A DNA stretch of 64,000 bases from JACVRW01 sp038323835 (GTDB lineage Bacteria; Actinomycetota; Thermoleophilia; Solirubrobacterales; Thermoleophilaceae), in contig JBBQHI010000017.1 of the NCBI GenBank assembly GCA_038323835.1, forward strand, positions 7,453-71,452. The letters run 5' to 3'. Shown here in pieces: positions 1 through 7,937 of this stretch. The notes under the pieces were generated by a model. The model ran no database searches and was not told the origin of the DNA. It was given only the letters and a program-made list of their open reading frames with translations. How positions within the stretch are numbered: the first letter of the stretch is position 1; every line of letters starts with the position of its first letter. Made by a program: the position numbers and the translations under genes.

Positions 1-25
1 GCTCCTCGCGGGGGTCGCCGCGGGA

Positions 26-733
26 TCAGGTGGCGGTGACCGGCGGGAGCTGCAGGCGCTCCAGGGGAGGCAGCACGCCCTCGCTCGCGAACTCCCGCGG
101 CAGCGATGACCCGGGGAGCACCACCACGGCCTGCGCCGGATTGCCCAGCCACGAGGCGTGCCCCACCGCGTAGCGGTGAGCGCAGAGGGCGCACGCCGCG
201 GCCTCGAGCTCCTCGATTCGGCGCCACCAGAGCTCGCCGCCGTCGTCGGTCACGTGGTCGCCCGTGAGCTCCTCGATTCGCAGCTGCATCCCCAGCGGGT
301 GGCGGCGCGCGGGCAGGCGCCGGCCCTGGAGCGCGCAGAAGATGCCGTCGGGGTTGGTCTCGAACAGCGGCGAGGCGCGGTAGGCGCCCTCGTCCACCGC
401 TCCCGCCTCAGCCTCACCCTCGGGGCGGTACGGGGCCATGCCGTCCAGCAACCCTGCTAACCGCAGCGCCTCCTGGGACGCCGGCCGGGGCGAGACGCCG
501 AGCCGGGCCAGATCCTCGTCGCACACCCGCGCCCCCTCGGCGGGCAGCGACAGGGGAGCGCCGACCGCCACCACCACCTCGCCCAGCGACCGCAGCTCAG
601 CCGCCACCTGGTCCGCGCCCCCGGGCTCGAAGAACAGCGCGCTGAGGCGGATGGGCGGCTCGGCCGTTCGCACCTCCTCCAGCACGCCGAGCTGGAGCGC
701 GTTCCCCATCGGCACGATGCCGCAGTAGTGCAT
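26..733 (-). CDS. DUF429-family protein (predicted nuclease fold)
   Basis: A 235-residue protein that I place in the DUF429 family, predicted RNase H-fold proteins of unknown substrate. The family-like features are the early acidic strand with GAPLSLP (about residues 57-63), a central SPLFETNPDGIFCAL stretch (about 121-135), and an acidic helix followed by HRYAVG near residues 175-190. No signal peptide or membrane segment is visible, so it is probably cytoplasmic. It starts at an ATG one base after the dapL stop codon and is the last gene of the miaA-dapF-dapL operon. The family assignment comes from pattern recognition only and no activity can be stated. Confidence 0.7.
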   Translation of the reverse strand: MHYCGIVPMGNALQLGVLEEVRTAEPPIRLSALFFEPGGADQVAAELRSLGEVVVAVGAPLSLPAEGARVCDEDLARLGVSPRPASQEALRLAGLLDGMAPYRPEGEAEAGAVDEGAYRASPLFETNPDGIFCALQGRRLPARRHPLGMQLRIEELTGDHVTDDGGELWWRRIEELEAAACALCAHRYAVGHASWLGNPAQAVVVLPGSSLPREFASEGVLPPLERLQLPPVTAT

Positions 734-734
734 C

Positions 735-1892
735 TCAGCCCCCCATGGTCGATCGCAGGCGGTCCATGGCCTCGGTCAGCCGCTCGTCGGACACCGTGAG
801 CGAGATGCGGAAAAAGCCCTCTCCATTCGGGCCGTAGGCGCCTCCCGGCGACACCACCACGCCGGCCTCCTCCAGGACCAGCTCGCAGAACGAGGCCGAG
901 TCGTGGCCCTCGGGCACCGGGGCCCAGACGTAGATCGTTCCGCGCGGCGGGGTCACGTCCACGCCGATCTCGGACAGGGCGGCGCACACCAGGTCGCGGC
1001 GGCGGGCGTAGATCTCGTTCATCTCCGGCGGCGGGCCGGCGTCGAGCGCCGCCGCGGCGGCCAGCTGGACCGCCTCGAACATCCCGGAGTCGATGTTGGT
1101 CTTCAGCCGCCAGTACGCCTCCACGGCCTCGGCGTTGCCCACCACCGCCGCGGTGCGCCAGCCGGTCATGTTCCAGCCCTTGGAGAGCGAGAAAACCTCG
1201 ATGCCCACGTCCTTCGCCCCCGGCGTCTCCAGGAAGCTGGGGGCCACGTAGCCGTCGAAGGTGGTCTCCGTGTAGGACGCGTCGTGCACCACGAGCACGT
1301 CGTTCTCGCGTGCGAATTCCACGGCCGCCTCGAACAGGCCCTCGGGCACCACCGCCCCGGTGGGGTTGTTCGGGTAGTTCAGGAACATCAGCCGGGCGCG
1401 CCGGCGGTCCTCGGGCGAGATCGCGTCGAGGTCGGGCGCGAACCCGCGCTCGGGTAGGAGGGGCATGACCACCGCCTCGCCCCCGGCCACCAGGGGCCCG
1501 CCGGTGTAAACGGGGTAACCCGGATCGGCGGCGAGAGCCGCGTCGCCGGGGTCGAGAACGGCGAGGTTCAGGTTGAATACCGCCTCCTTCGCACCCAGGG
1601 CGGGCACGATCTCCGCGTCCGGGTCGAGCTCCACCCCAAAGCGCCTCGAGTAGAAGCCCGCGAGCGCCCGGCGCAGCTCCGGACGGCCCCGGTTCGACGG
1701 GTACTGGTGGGTGGCCGGGTCGGCGGCAGCCCGGGCCAGCGCGTCCACCACCGCCGGGCTCGTGGGCGTGTCCGGATCCCCGATGCCGAGGCTGATCACG
1801 TCCACGCCGGCGGCCTTCTTCGCGGAGATCTTGCGCTCCAGCTCCGCGAAGAGGTACGGCGGGAGGCGCCCGAGGCGACTACTCGGTCGCAC
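735..1892 (-). CDS. dapL: LL-diaminopimelate aminotransferase (class I/II aminotransferase)
   Basis: A PLP enzyme expected to convert tetrahydrodipicolinate directly to LL-diaminopimelate using glutamate, bypassing the acyl-intermediate steps of DapD, DapC and DapE. The LGIGDPD motif (residues 35-41), GYPVYTGG, NYPNNPTGA (172-180) and the Schiff-base lysine in SLSKGWNMTGWR (K238) fit the DapL group. Length (385 residues) is normal. Its start overlaps the end of the dapF-like gene by 14 nt, so the two are translationally linked. dapA and dapB also lie in this window and no dapC, dapD or dapE gene does, which supports the aminotransferase route. A related aminotransferase specificity cannot be excluded. 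Confidence 0.82.
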   Translation of the reverse strand: MRPSSRLGRLPPYLFAELERKISAKKAAGVDVISLGIGDPDTPTSPAVVDALARAAADPATHQYPSNRGRPELRRALAGFYSRRFGVELDPDAEIVPALGAKEAVFNLNLAVLDPGDAALAADPGYPVYTGGPLVAGGEAVVMPLLPERGFAPDLDAISPEDRRRARLMFLNYPNNPTGAVVPEGLFEAAVEFARENDVLVVHDASYTETTFDGYVAPSFLETPGAKDVGIEVFSLSKGWNMTGWRTAAVVGNAEAVEAYWRLKTNIDSGMFEAVQLAAAAALDAGPPPEMNEIYARRRDLVCAALSEIGVDVTPPRGTIYVWAPVPEGHDSASFCELVLEEAGVVVSPGGAYGPNGEGFFRISLTVSDERLTEAMDRLRSTMGG

Positions 1893-2727
1893 GCAGGCCC
1901 TCCATCAGCTCGTCGCTCAGCTCGCCCCGGTACACGGGCCGGGCCCAGCCGGTCAGGTCCACGTGCATGTCCTCTCCCACCTCAACCTCCAGATCGCCGC
2001 CGTCCAGGCGCACCGTCACCGGGCTGTCCATACCGCGCAGGACAGCCGCCACCGCCGCCCCGGACGCGCCCGTGCCGGAGCTCATCGTCTCCCCCACCCC
2101 GCGCTCGAAGATGCGTGCCCGGATCTCGCGCCCGCCCGTGCGCTGCCAGAAGGACACGTTCGTCCGGCGGGGGAAGCGCTCGTCACGTTCCACCGGAGCG
2201 CCGAAGAGAGGCAGGTCGAGGTCCTCGATCCCGTCCGCGACCTCGATGGCGCACTGGGGGTTGCCCACCTGCACGAACTGGAAGCGAAACTCACGGCCGC
2301 CCGCCTCGATCGTGCCCGTGCCGTCCTCGCCCCCCGACGGGTAGTCGCGCTCCGAGCGCACGTGCGCCCGTCCCATGTCCACCGTGCAGGTGTCCGGCCC
2401 GGTGATGCGCGGGCGAATCTCCCCCGCCGCCGTGCGCACGGAGAAGCTGTCGTGGTCGACCCAGCCGTTGCGGCGCAGGTAGAGCACCGCCTCGCGCACG
2501 CCGTTGCCCGACAGCTCAGCCTCGGAGCCGTCCGGATTGAAGATCCGCAACTCGGCTACGAAGCCGCGCTCCTCGGTCTCCGAGAGCAGCAGCACGCCGT
2601 CCGTTCCGATGCCCGTGTGCGGCGCGCAGAGCACGCGCACGCGCTCCGGCGTGAGCCGGAAGGGAAGCTCCCTCTCCTCGACGATCGCGTAGTCGTTGCC
2701 GAGCGCCTGCCATTTCTCGAAGCGCAC
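1879..2727 (-). CDS. dapF: Diaminopimelate epimerase homologue with Ser at both catalytic Cys positions
   Basis: DapF-fold protein of 282 residues beginning at a GTG (VRFEKWQALGNDY). It should interconvert LL- and meso-diaminopimelate for peptidoglycan and lysine. The family frame is clear: WQALGNDY, GIGTDGVLL, NPDGSEAEL, RTNVSF and FERGVGET. However, the CGNG motif reads SGNG (S73) and the usual ACGTGA reads SSGTGA (S217), so both thiol acid/base residues are serine. The usual GNPH is GNPQ. The DNA supports these readings in the open frame. The gene sits 11 nt after miaA and overlaps dapL. It may be a divergent working epimerase or a repurposed paralogue, since classical two-cysteine chemistry is not possible. 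The longer upstream reading frame is an artefact crossing miaA. Confidence 0.85.
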   Translation of the reverse strand: MRFEKWQALGNDYAIVEERELPFRLTPERVRVLCAPHTGIGTDGVLLLSETEERGFVAELRIFNPDGSEAELSGNGVREAVLYLRRNGWVDHDSFSVRTAAGEIRPRITGPDTCTVDMGRAHVRSERDYPSGGEDGTGTIEAGGREFRFQFVQVGNPQCAIEVADGIEDLDLPLFGAPVERDERFPRRTNVSFWQRTGGREIRARIFERGVGETMSSGTGASGAAVAAVLRGMDSPVTVRLDGGDLEVEVGEDMHVDLTGWARPVYRGELSDELMEGLRATE

Positions 2728-2738
2728 GGCGCGGCACT

Positions 2739-3641
2739 CTATCCCCGGGCGAGGCGCTCGACCTCGGCCGCCGCGTCCTCTGCGGTGCGCCCGGTGAGGT
2801 CGATCACGTGCGCGCCGGCGAGCTTGCGCATCCAGGTGAGCTGCCGCTTGGCGTAGCTGCGGGTGCGCCGCTGCATGGTTTCCACGTCCCCGCGCAGGAG
2901 CTCCTCGAAGCCGAGCGCGGAGCGCGCGGTGCGCGACGCTCCCGCGGCCTCGGCCCGGCGCACCTCCTCCCCCGCTCCCGCGGCCACCATCCGCTCCACG
3001 CGCTCGCCGATCCGCCGGTAGAGCTCGTCGCGCTCGAGCGTCAGGCCGCACAGCAGCGTCGGGTGGCGAAGCCGGGCCGTCCAGAGCCGCGAGGCCTCCC
3101 CGGTGGGAGCTGGCCGGCGGCCCATCTCGAGCAGCTCGAGCGCCCGCACCACCCGGCTGCGGTCCCCCGGGGCGATGGCGGCGGCCACATCCGCGTCGCG
3201 GGCCGTCAGCTCCGCGTGCAGGTCCGCGCTCCCGCGCGCCTCCACGTCGGCCTCCAGGCGGGCCCGCACGGCGGGGTCGGCGGGCGGGCGCAGCTCGAGA
3301 TCGCTGAGGGCGGTCTGGAGGTACAGGCCCGTGCCCCCCACCACCAGCGGACGACGCCCCGCGCGTAGCGCGTCGTCGATCTCGGCACGGGCGCGCTCCG
3401 CGAAGGCGCCGGCGCTGAAGGTCTCCTCGATGGGCACGAACGAGAGCAGCCGGTGCTCCAGCTGTTCGCGCTCGGCAGGTGTGGCCGCCCCGGTCAGGAT
3501 CTCGAGTCCGCGGTAGACCTGGAGCGCGTCCGCCGACACGGCCACCGGGTCCTCGCCCCGCTCTCGCAGCCGCTCCGCCAGTGCGATGGCCACCGCGGTC
3601 TTGCCCACCCCGGTGGGCCCGAAGAGGGCGATCACGTGCAC
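2739..3641 (-). CDS. miaA: tRNA dimethylallyltransferase
   Basis: Transfers a dimethylallyl group to N6 of adenosine 37 in tRNAs that read UNN codons. The resulting i6A37 is the substrate of MiaB, whose gene lies about 1 kb away on the same strand. The N-terminal P-loop GPTGVGKT (residues 8-15) is followed by the SADALQVYRG segment and, near residue 100, the VGGTGLY motif, all in the usual order. C-terminal QLTWMRK is the tRNA-contact stretch. At 300 residues it has normal family length. It is the first gene of the miaA-dapF-dapL-DUF429 operon and is divergent from the siderophore-binding lipoprotein gene. Confidence 0.95.
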   Translation of the reverse strand: MHVIALFGPTGVGKTAVAIALAERLRERGEDPVAVSADALQVYRGLEILTGAATPAEREQLEHRLLSFVPIEETFSAGAFAERARAEIDDALRAGRRPLVVGGTGLYLQTALSDLELRPPADPAVRARLEADVEARGSADLHAELTARDADVAAAIAPGDRSRVVRALELLEMGRRPAPTGEASRLWTARLRHPTLLCGLTLERDELYRRIGERVERMVAAGAGEEVRRAEAAGASRTARSALGFEELLRGDVETMQRRTRSYAKRQLTWMRKLAGAHVIDLTGRTAEDAAAEVERLARG

Positions 3642-3671
3642 ACGCCCAGTATGGCCGCGGGCCGCCCCTGC

Positions 3672-3714
3672 AGTGCGGAAGCACCCGGCTCGGCCGGGTG
3701 CGCACCGACGTCCT
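3672..3714 (+). repeat. 43-bp hairpin repeat, left copy
   Basis: Left member of a pair of direct repeats that bracket the lipoprotein gene; 39 of 43 positions match the right copy. The centre is a 9-bp stem (GCACCCGGC/GCCGGGTGC) with a 3-nt loop TCG. The stem is identical in both copies, while two differences fall in the loop. It lies in the miaA/lipoprotein divergent spacer, directly before the ribosome-binding AGGA of the lipoprotein gene, so it would be in that transcript's leader. No T-tract follows, so it is not a classical terminator. Confidence 0.75.
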
Positions 3715-3730
3715 GTAGGAATACGTGGCG

Positions 3731-4615
3731 ATGCGACGCTCCGCCCCCGTGCTCCTCGTGCTGCTCGCCCTGCTCGCGGCCGGCTGCCAGACCGGCTTCG
3801 ACGAGGGCAAGGAGAACGCCAGGCCGCTGAAGGTGGCCCACGCCCTGGGTGAGTCGAAGGTCCCGGGCGAGGCCGCGCGGCCGCTCGCTATGAGCCCGGG
3901 CGCATTGGACACGGCGCTCGCGCTCGATCTCCCCACCGTGGGTGCCGCTCTCCCGGACCCCCATGTACCCGCATACCTCTCGCGAACCGGGCGCACCGAG
4001 CCCGTGAAGCGGCCCACCGCGTCGGACGTGAGCTCGGTGAAGTCGTTCGGGCCGGACGTGATCATCGGCACCCGCGAACAGCTGGGGCGTCCCCTGTACA
4101 ACCGGCTGCGGCTGATCGCCCCGTTCGTGGTGGCCGACGCCGGCGCGGGCGGCGACTGGCAGATGGACGTGCGCCTGTTCGGGGAGGCCCTTGGGCGCAC
4201 GAACGCGGCAGAGCGGCTTCTCATCGGATGGGATCGCAGCGCCGCGAGCGCCAGGACGGCGCTCAAGGGTGCGCCGGGCGTGACCGTTGTGCGCGTGGTG
4301 CCGGGGGCGCTCCGGGTGGCCGGCCGCGAGTCGTTCGCCGGCCGGATACTCGATGACGCAGGCGTCTCCCGCCACCTGGCCGAGAAGCCCTTCACCCGGG
4401 TGGAAACGAATAGGCTCGAGTCGCTCGGAGGCGGGCGGGTGCTCTACTCGGTGGCCCCGAATGCACGGTCCAACTACGCCGCGCTGGCCCAGGATCCGGC
4501 CTGGACCGCGCTACACCCGCAGCGGGTGGACGACGCACTCTGGTGGGAGGGCGACGGCGTGCTCGCCGCGCACGCGGCGGTGGCCGACCTCCGCCGGGTT
4601 CTCCGCCGGTCCTAG
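3731..4615 (+). CDS. Iron-siderophore-type substrate-binding lipoprotein
   Basis: A secreted, lipid-anchored solute-binding protein resembling the FepB/FhuD class of iron-siderophore ABC transporters. The N-terminus has an Arg pair, a hydrophobic stretch and a lipobox LLAAGC, predicting lipidation of that cysteine. The class-like features are the LPTVGAALPDPHVPAYL segment, the KSFGPDVIIGTREQ strand (typical of the loop preceding the first ligand-binding residue), and a C-terminal DDALWWEGDGV. I chose ATG 3731 over GTG 3725 because AGGA lies 10 nt upstream. No permease or ATPase gene is adjacent, which is odd for this class, and hairpin repeats flank the gene on both sides. The exact ligand is unknown. 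Confidence 0.75.
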   Translation: MRRSAPVLLVLLALLAAGCQTGFDEGKENARPLKVAHALGESKVPGEAARPLAMSPGALDTALALDLPTVGAALPDPHVPAYLSRTGRTEPVKRPTASDVSSVKSFGPDVIIGTREQLGRPLYNRLRLIAPFVVADAGAGGDWQMDVRLFGEALGRTNAAERLLIGWDRSAASARTALKGAPGVTVVRVVPGALRVAGRESFAGRILDDAGVSRHLAEKPFTRVETNRLESLGGGRVLYSVAPNARSNYAALAQDPAWTALHPQRVDDALWWEGDGVLAAHAAVADLRRVLRRS

Positions 4616-4656
4616 TGCAGAAGCACCCGGCCTGGCCGGGTGCGCACCGAGGTCCT
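4614..4656 (+). repeat. 43-bp hairpin repeat, right copy
   Basis: Second copy of the repeat found upstream of the lipoprotein gene, same orientation, with 4 differences in 43 bp. It keeps the 9-bp stem but has loop CTG. It supplies the last bases of the lipoprotein stop codon at its left edge and overlaps the miaB stop codon (TAG read on the minus strand) at its right edge. Convergent transcripts from both sides therefore end in this hairpin, consistent with a two-way transcript end. Confidence 0.75.
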
Positions 4657-6010
4657 AGACAGCCCGGGCGAGGAGCTGCTCGTGGCCGGCCAGCGTGGTG
4701 CTGGTGGCAGACTCGATCTGCACATGGGCAAGCTCTCCCGGCGCGGCCAGCCCGGCGAAGTGGACGGTCTTGTTATGCCGTGTCCGCCCGCGCAGGCGCG
4801 ATGGGTCGGTGCGCGACGGGCCCTCCACCAGCACGTCCATCGTGCGGCCCACGAAGCGCTGCGCACGCTCCGTGGCGTGGCGCTGCACGGCATCCACCAG
4901 GCGCTCCATGCGCTCGCGCTTGACCGCGTGGGGCAGCTGTCCGTCCAGCGTGGCCGCCTCGGTGCCGCGACGCGGCGAGAAGATGAACGTGAAGGCGGAG
5001 TCGTAGCGCACGTCCTCCACCACCTCCATCGTCTCCTCGAACTCCGCTTCGGTCTCCCCGGGGAAGCCGACGATGATGTCCGTGCTCAGCGAAACGTCGG
5101 GCGCGCGCTCGCGGATCATGGCCACGCGATCGAGGTAGCGCTCGCGGGTGTAGGTCCGCCTCATCGCCTTCAGGACGCGGCTGGAGCCCGATTGAAGGGG
5201 CAGGTGGATGTGCTCGCACACCGAGGCCAGCTCGGTGTGGGCGGCGATCACATCCTCGCGGATGTCCTTCGGGTGCGGGCTCGTATAGCGGATGCGCTCG
5301 ATGCCGTCGATGGCGTCGAGCGCTCCCAGCAGCTCCGCGAAGGTCGTCTTCTCGCCCTTCGGGAGGTCACGCCCGTAGGAGCAGACGTTCTGCCCGAGCA
5401 GGGTGACCTCGCGGACCCCCTCGCCGGCCACCCTGGCCACCTCGTCGATCAGCTCCGCGACGGGCCGTGACACCTCGCGACCGCGCGTGGACGGCACGAT
5501 GCAGTAGGAGCAGGCGCAGTTGCAGCCCACGGAGATCTGAAGCCACGCCTGGAACGGGCGCTCCCGCTTCATCGGCAGGTGGCCGGTGAAGCCCTCGAAC
5601 TCGAAGTAGCCCTGCGCGGTGATGCTGTCGCTGGCCAGGAACTCCGCCAGCCGGTGCACCTGCCCCGGCCCGAAGGCCACGTCCACGAAGGGGAACATCT
5701 CGAAGATGCGCTCCTTCATCGACTGGGACCAGCAGCCGCCCACGCCCACCACGCGGCCCGGGTCCTCGCGCTTCAAGCGCTTGGCCTCGCCCAGGTGGCC
5801 CATGAAGCGGCTGTCCGCCGTCTCGCGGATGGAGCAGGTGTTGAAGAGGATCAGGCCGGCGTCCTCGCGGGTGGCTGCCTCCGCGTAGCCGAGCGCCTCG
5901 AGCATGCCCTTCATCCGCTCCGAGTCGTGCTCGTTCATCTGGCACCCGAAGGTGGTGAGGTGGTAGGAGCGCGCGGTGGCCACGGCGGCCGAGGATACCC
6001 CCAAATTCAC
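4655..6010 (-). CDS. miaB: tRNA-2-methylthio-N6-dimethylallyladenosine synthase
   Basis: Radical-SAM methylthiotransferase that adds a methylthio group to i6A37 made by MiaA. The N-terminal UPF0004 domain has the three cluster cysteines in FGCQMN, NTCSIRE and GGCWSQ. The radical-SAM domain has GCNCACSYCIVP, giving the CxxxCxxC triad, and a TRAM domain forms roughly the last 65 residues (VEGPSRTDPSRLRGRTRHNKTV split across strands). Length 451 is usual. The start is an ATG just after a palindromic repeat downstream of rny. The stop codon lies in the 43-bp hairpin repeat, which probably marks the transcript end. Confidence 0.95.
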   Translation of the reverse strand: MNLGVSSAAVATARSYHLTTFGCQMNEHDSERMKGMLEALGYAEAATREDAGLILFNTCSIRETADSRFMGHLGEAKRLKREDPGRVVGVGGCWSQSMKERIFEMFPFVDVAFGPGQVHRLAEFLASDSITAQGYFEFEGFTGHLPMKRERPFQAWLQISVGCNCACSYCIVPSTRGREVSRPVAELIDEVARVAGEGVREVTLLGQNVCSYGRDLPKGEKTTFAELLGALDAIDGIERIRYTSPHPKDIREDVIAAHTELASVCEHIHLPLQSGSSRVLKAMRRTYTRERYLDRVAMIRERAPDVSLSTDIIVGFPGETEAEFEETMEVVEDVRYDSAFTFIFSPRRGTEAATLDGQLPHAVKRERMERLVDAVQRHATERAQRFVGRTMDVLVEGPSRTDPSRLRGRTRHNKTVHFAGLAAPGELAHVQIESATSTTLAGHEQLLARAV

Positions 6011-6021
6011 GGCGCCCTAAA

Positions 6022-6113
6022 GGGAGGAGCGCAGCCCGCCGACGAGGAGCGGAGCCCGACCGGTGGTCGGGCGAGCACCGGAGCATGCCATTGATCGGGC
6101 GAGCACCGGACCA
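6022..6113 (+). repeat. Palindromic dispersed repeat, compound (nested) copy
   Basis: Member of the roughly 48-50-bp repeat family found at seven loci. The middle is a complete unit, GAGGAGCGGAGCCCGAC / loop / GTCGGGCGAGCACCGGAG. It is flanked on the left by the left arm of another unit (GGGAGGAGCGCAGCCCG) and on the right by the matching right arm (TGATCGGGCGAGCACCGGACCA). The simplest reading is one unit inserted into the loop of another. It fills the whole rny-miaB spacer. The inner stem carries a compensatory pair (C-G for T-A) relative to the commonest unit. Confidence 0.85.
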
Positions 6114-6116
6114 CGT

Positions 6117-7601
6117 TTACCTGGCGTAGTCGGTGGTCCGGCTCTCCCGGATGACCGTGACCTTGATCTGCCCTGGGTAGTCGAGCTCCTTCTCCACGTC
6201 GCGCGCGATCTGGTGCGAGAGCAGGGCCGCGGCGTCGTCGTCGATCTGCCCGGGCTCCACGATCACCCGGATCTCGCGGCCGGCGTGCATCGCGTAGACC
6301 TTGTCCACGCCGTTGTGGCGGCCGGCTATCGACTCCAGCTCGTGGAGGCGCTTCACGTAGTGCTCGAGCGACTCGCCGCGCGCCCCCGGCCGCGCGCCGG
6401 ACAGCGCGTCCACCACCTGGACGATCACCGCCTCCACGGTCTGGGGGTTCACCTCGTTGTGGTGCGCCTCGATGGCGTGGGCCACGGCCTCGCTCTCCTT
6501 CCACCGGCGGCCCAGCTCGCCACCCACGAGTGCGTGCGGACCCTCGATCTCGTGGGACACGGCCTTGCCGATGTCGTGCAGAAGCGCGGCACGGGAGGCG
6601 ATCCGCGCGTCCGCCCCCAGCTCGGCCGCCAGCATGGCCGCCAGGCGCGAGCACTCGATCGAGTGATGAAGGACATTCTGGCTGTAGCTGGTGCGGAAGC
6701 GCAGGCGCCCCACCAGCTTGGTCAGCTCGGGATGGACGGAGCCCACGTTGGTCTCGAACACCGCCTGCTCGCCGATCTCCACCACGTGCTTGTCGATCTC
6801 CGACTTGGCGTGGTGGTACGACTCCTCGATCCGTGCCGGGTGGATACGGCCGTCCTGCAGGAGGCGCTCGAGGGTGAGGCGGGCGATCTCGCGGCGCACG
6901 CCGTCGAAGCCCGACAGCAGCACCGCCCCGGGGGTGTCGTCGATGATGAAGTCGATGCCCGTGAGGGTCTCGAGGGCGCGGATGTTGCGGCCCTCGCGGC
7001 CGATGATGCGTCCCTTCAGCTCGTCCGACTTGAGCTCCACCACCGACACAGTGGTCTCCACCGCGTGGCCCGACGCCAGCCGCTGCATCACGGTCGAGAG
7101 GATGCTGCGGGCGCGGCGGTCGGCGTCGGTGCGGGCCTCCTCCTCCACCTGCCGGATCATGCGCGCGCTCTCGTGCTGAAGCTCGTCCTCGAGCTCCCGG
7201 AGGAGAATCTGCTTCGCCTGTCCGGTGGAGAGCCCCGCCACCCGCTCGAGCTCCCGGATCTGGGCGTGCTTGGCCTCCTTGAGCTGCTCGCGGCCCTGGT
7301 CGAGGTTGCGCCGGCGGTCCTCCAGCGAGCGCTCCAGGTCCGCCAGCTCCGCCGTCTTCAGGTCAACGGAGGTCTCCTTGGCCCGGAGGCGCTCCTCCAG
7401 GCGGGCCAGCTCGACCCGGCGGGCGGCCAGCTCCTCCTCCACCTCGTCGCGCCGCGGGGCGGCCACGGTGGGCTCGGGCAACTCAGTGCGATCGGGACGG
7501 GCGGCCGTACTCAGCGTCGCCAGAGCCCGGGGACGCTGAACGAGGAGCACCACGCCGACGGCGACAGCCGCGGCCACCAGCGCTGTCAACACGATCTCCA
7601 T
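6117..7601 (-). CDS. rny: Ribonuclease Y
   Basis: Membrane-anchored endoribonuclease that starts decay of many mRNAs. The N-terminus is one transmembrane helix (about residues 3-21), followed by a long charged coiled coil (about 50-180). A KH domain with GRIIGREGRNIRALE comes next (about 200-215), then an HD domain with HHSIECSRLAA and the metal-binding HD in LLHDIGKAV. Length 494 is typical. It lies downstream of recA-recX with a long spacer and upstream of miaB. Together with RNase J, PNPase and NrnA it makes this window rich in RNA-turnover genes. Confidence 0.95.
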   Translation of the reverse strand: MEIVLTALVAAAVAVGVVLLVQRPRALATLSTAARPDRTELPEPTVAAPRRDEVEEELAARRVELARLEERLRAKETSVDLKTAELADLERSLEDRRRNLDQGREQLKEAKHAQIRELERVAGLSTGQAKQILLRELEDELQHESARMIRQVEEEARTDADRRARSILSTVMQRLASGHAVETTVSVVELKSDELKGRIIGREGRNIRALETLTGIDFIIDDTPGAVLLSGFDGVRREIARLTLERLLQDGRIHPARIEESYHHAKSEIDKHVVEIGEQAVFETNVGSVHPELTKLVGRLRFRTSYSQNVLHHSIECSRLAAMLAAELGADARIASRAALLHDIGKAVSHEIEGPHALVGGELGRRWKESEAVAHAIEAHHNEVNPQTVEAVIVQVVDALSGARPGARGESLEHYVKRLHELESIAGRHNGVDKVYAMHAGREIRVIVEPGQIDDDAAALLSHQIARDVEKELDYPGQIKVTVIRESRTTDYAR

Positions 7602-7937
7602 CTCCGGCGTCTCCTCTGTCCGGCGCAGGGCGCCGGTCTCGAATGGTCGAGCGGTGCGGCTCAGGGCCGCGAGACGTCGGACGAGGCACTCGGCTGCGCG
7701 CGCCTGGAGGCGCCGCCGGCCGTGCTGCGTATTACGGACCTACCCGAACGCTCCTCCGGGCTCGCCGAGCCCTGGCCGGGGTTCGTGAAGTCAGTTGGCG
7801 CGGGTTCCAACCCGCCGGTCGTATCTCGAAAAAGTGTTTGATTTGCTCGTCGTTCAGTCTCACGGCGACCGTGCCGGCCGCTTTCGTATGAGGGTAACCA
7901 CGCACCGGGCCGCTGGCAACCCGATCAGTGCTTCCTC
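7602..7937. other. Spacer between recX and rny; holds a weak small ORF and a palindrome
   Basis: A 336-bp stretch without a convincing gene. It contains CGCGGGTT..AACCCGC (about 7803-7819), a GC-rich palindrome, and an AT-rich patch (about 7825-7850) that could be part of the rny promoter. I looked for tmRNA, 6S RNA and tRNA features and found no acceptor or T-arm pairing that would support any. The only open frame of note is listed separately. Confidence 0.4.
7732..7905 (-). CDS. Possible 57-residue hypothetical protein
   Basis: An open frame starting at GTG, encoding a basic peptide that includes VAVRLNDEQIKHFFEIR and an Arg-rich tail. The codons for IKHFFEI are AT-richer than usual here. 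A shorter start at a second GTG would give 43 residues. No recognisable domain and no clear ribosome-binding site are seen. It may be only a chance frame in the rny promoter region. Confidence 0.2.
   Translation of the reverse strand: MRGYPHTKAAGTVAVRLNDEQIKHFFEIRPAGWNPRQLTSRTPARARRARRSVRVGP

Noticed and set aside
1879..4395. 838-codon minus frame joining dapF to upstream sequence
   Set aside because: The upstream part is a shadow of miaA and the lipoprotein gene; the real DapF begins at the GTG at 2727.
6063..7841. 592-codon open frame on the plus strand
   Set aside because: Lies opposite rny, whose motifs are unmistakable; the product is His/Leu/Arg-rich antisense translation with no domain.
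7602..7937. tmRNA or 6S RNA in the recX-rny spacer
   Set aside because: A palindrome with TTCCAAC resembles a T-arm but no acceptor pairing or tag frame could be found.
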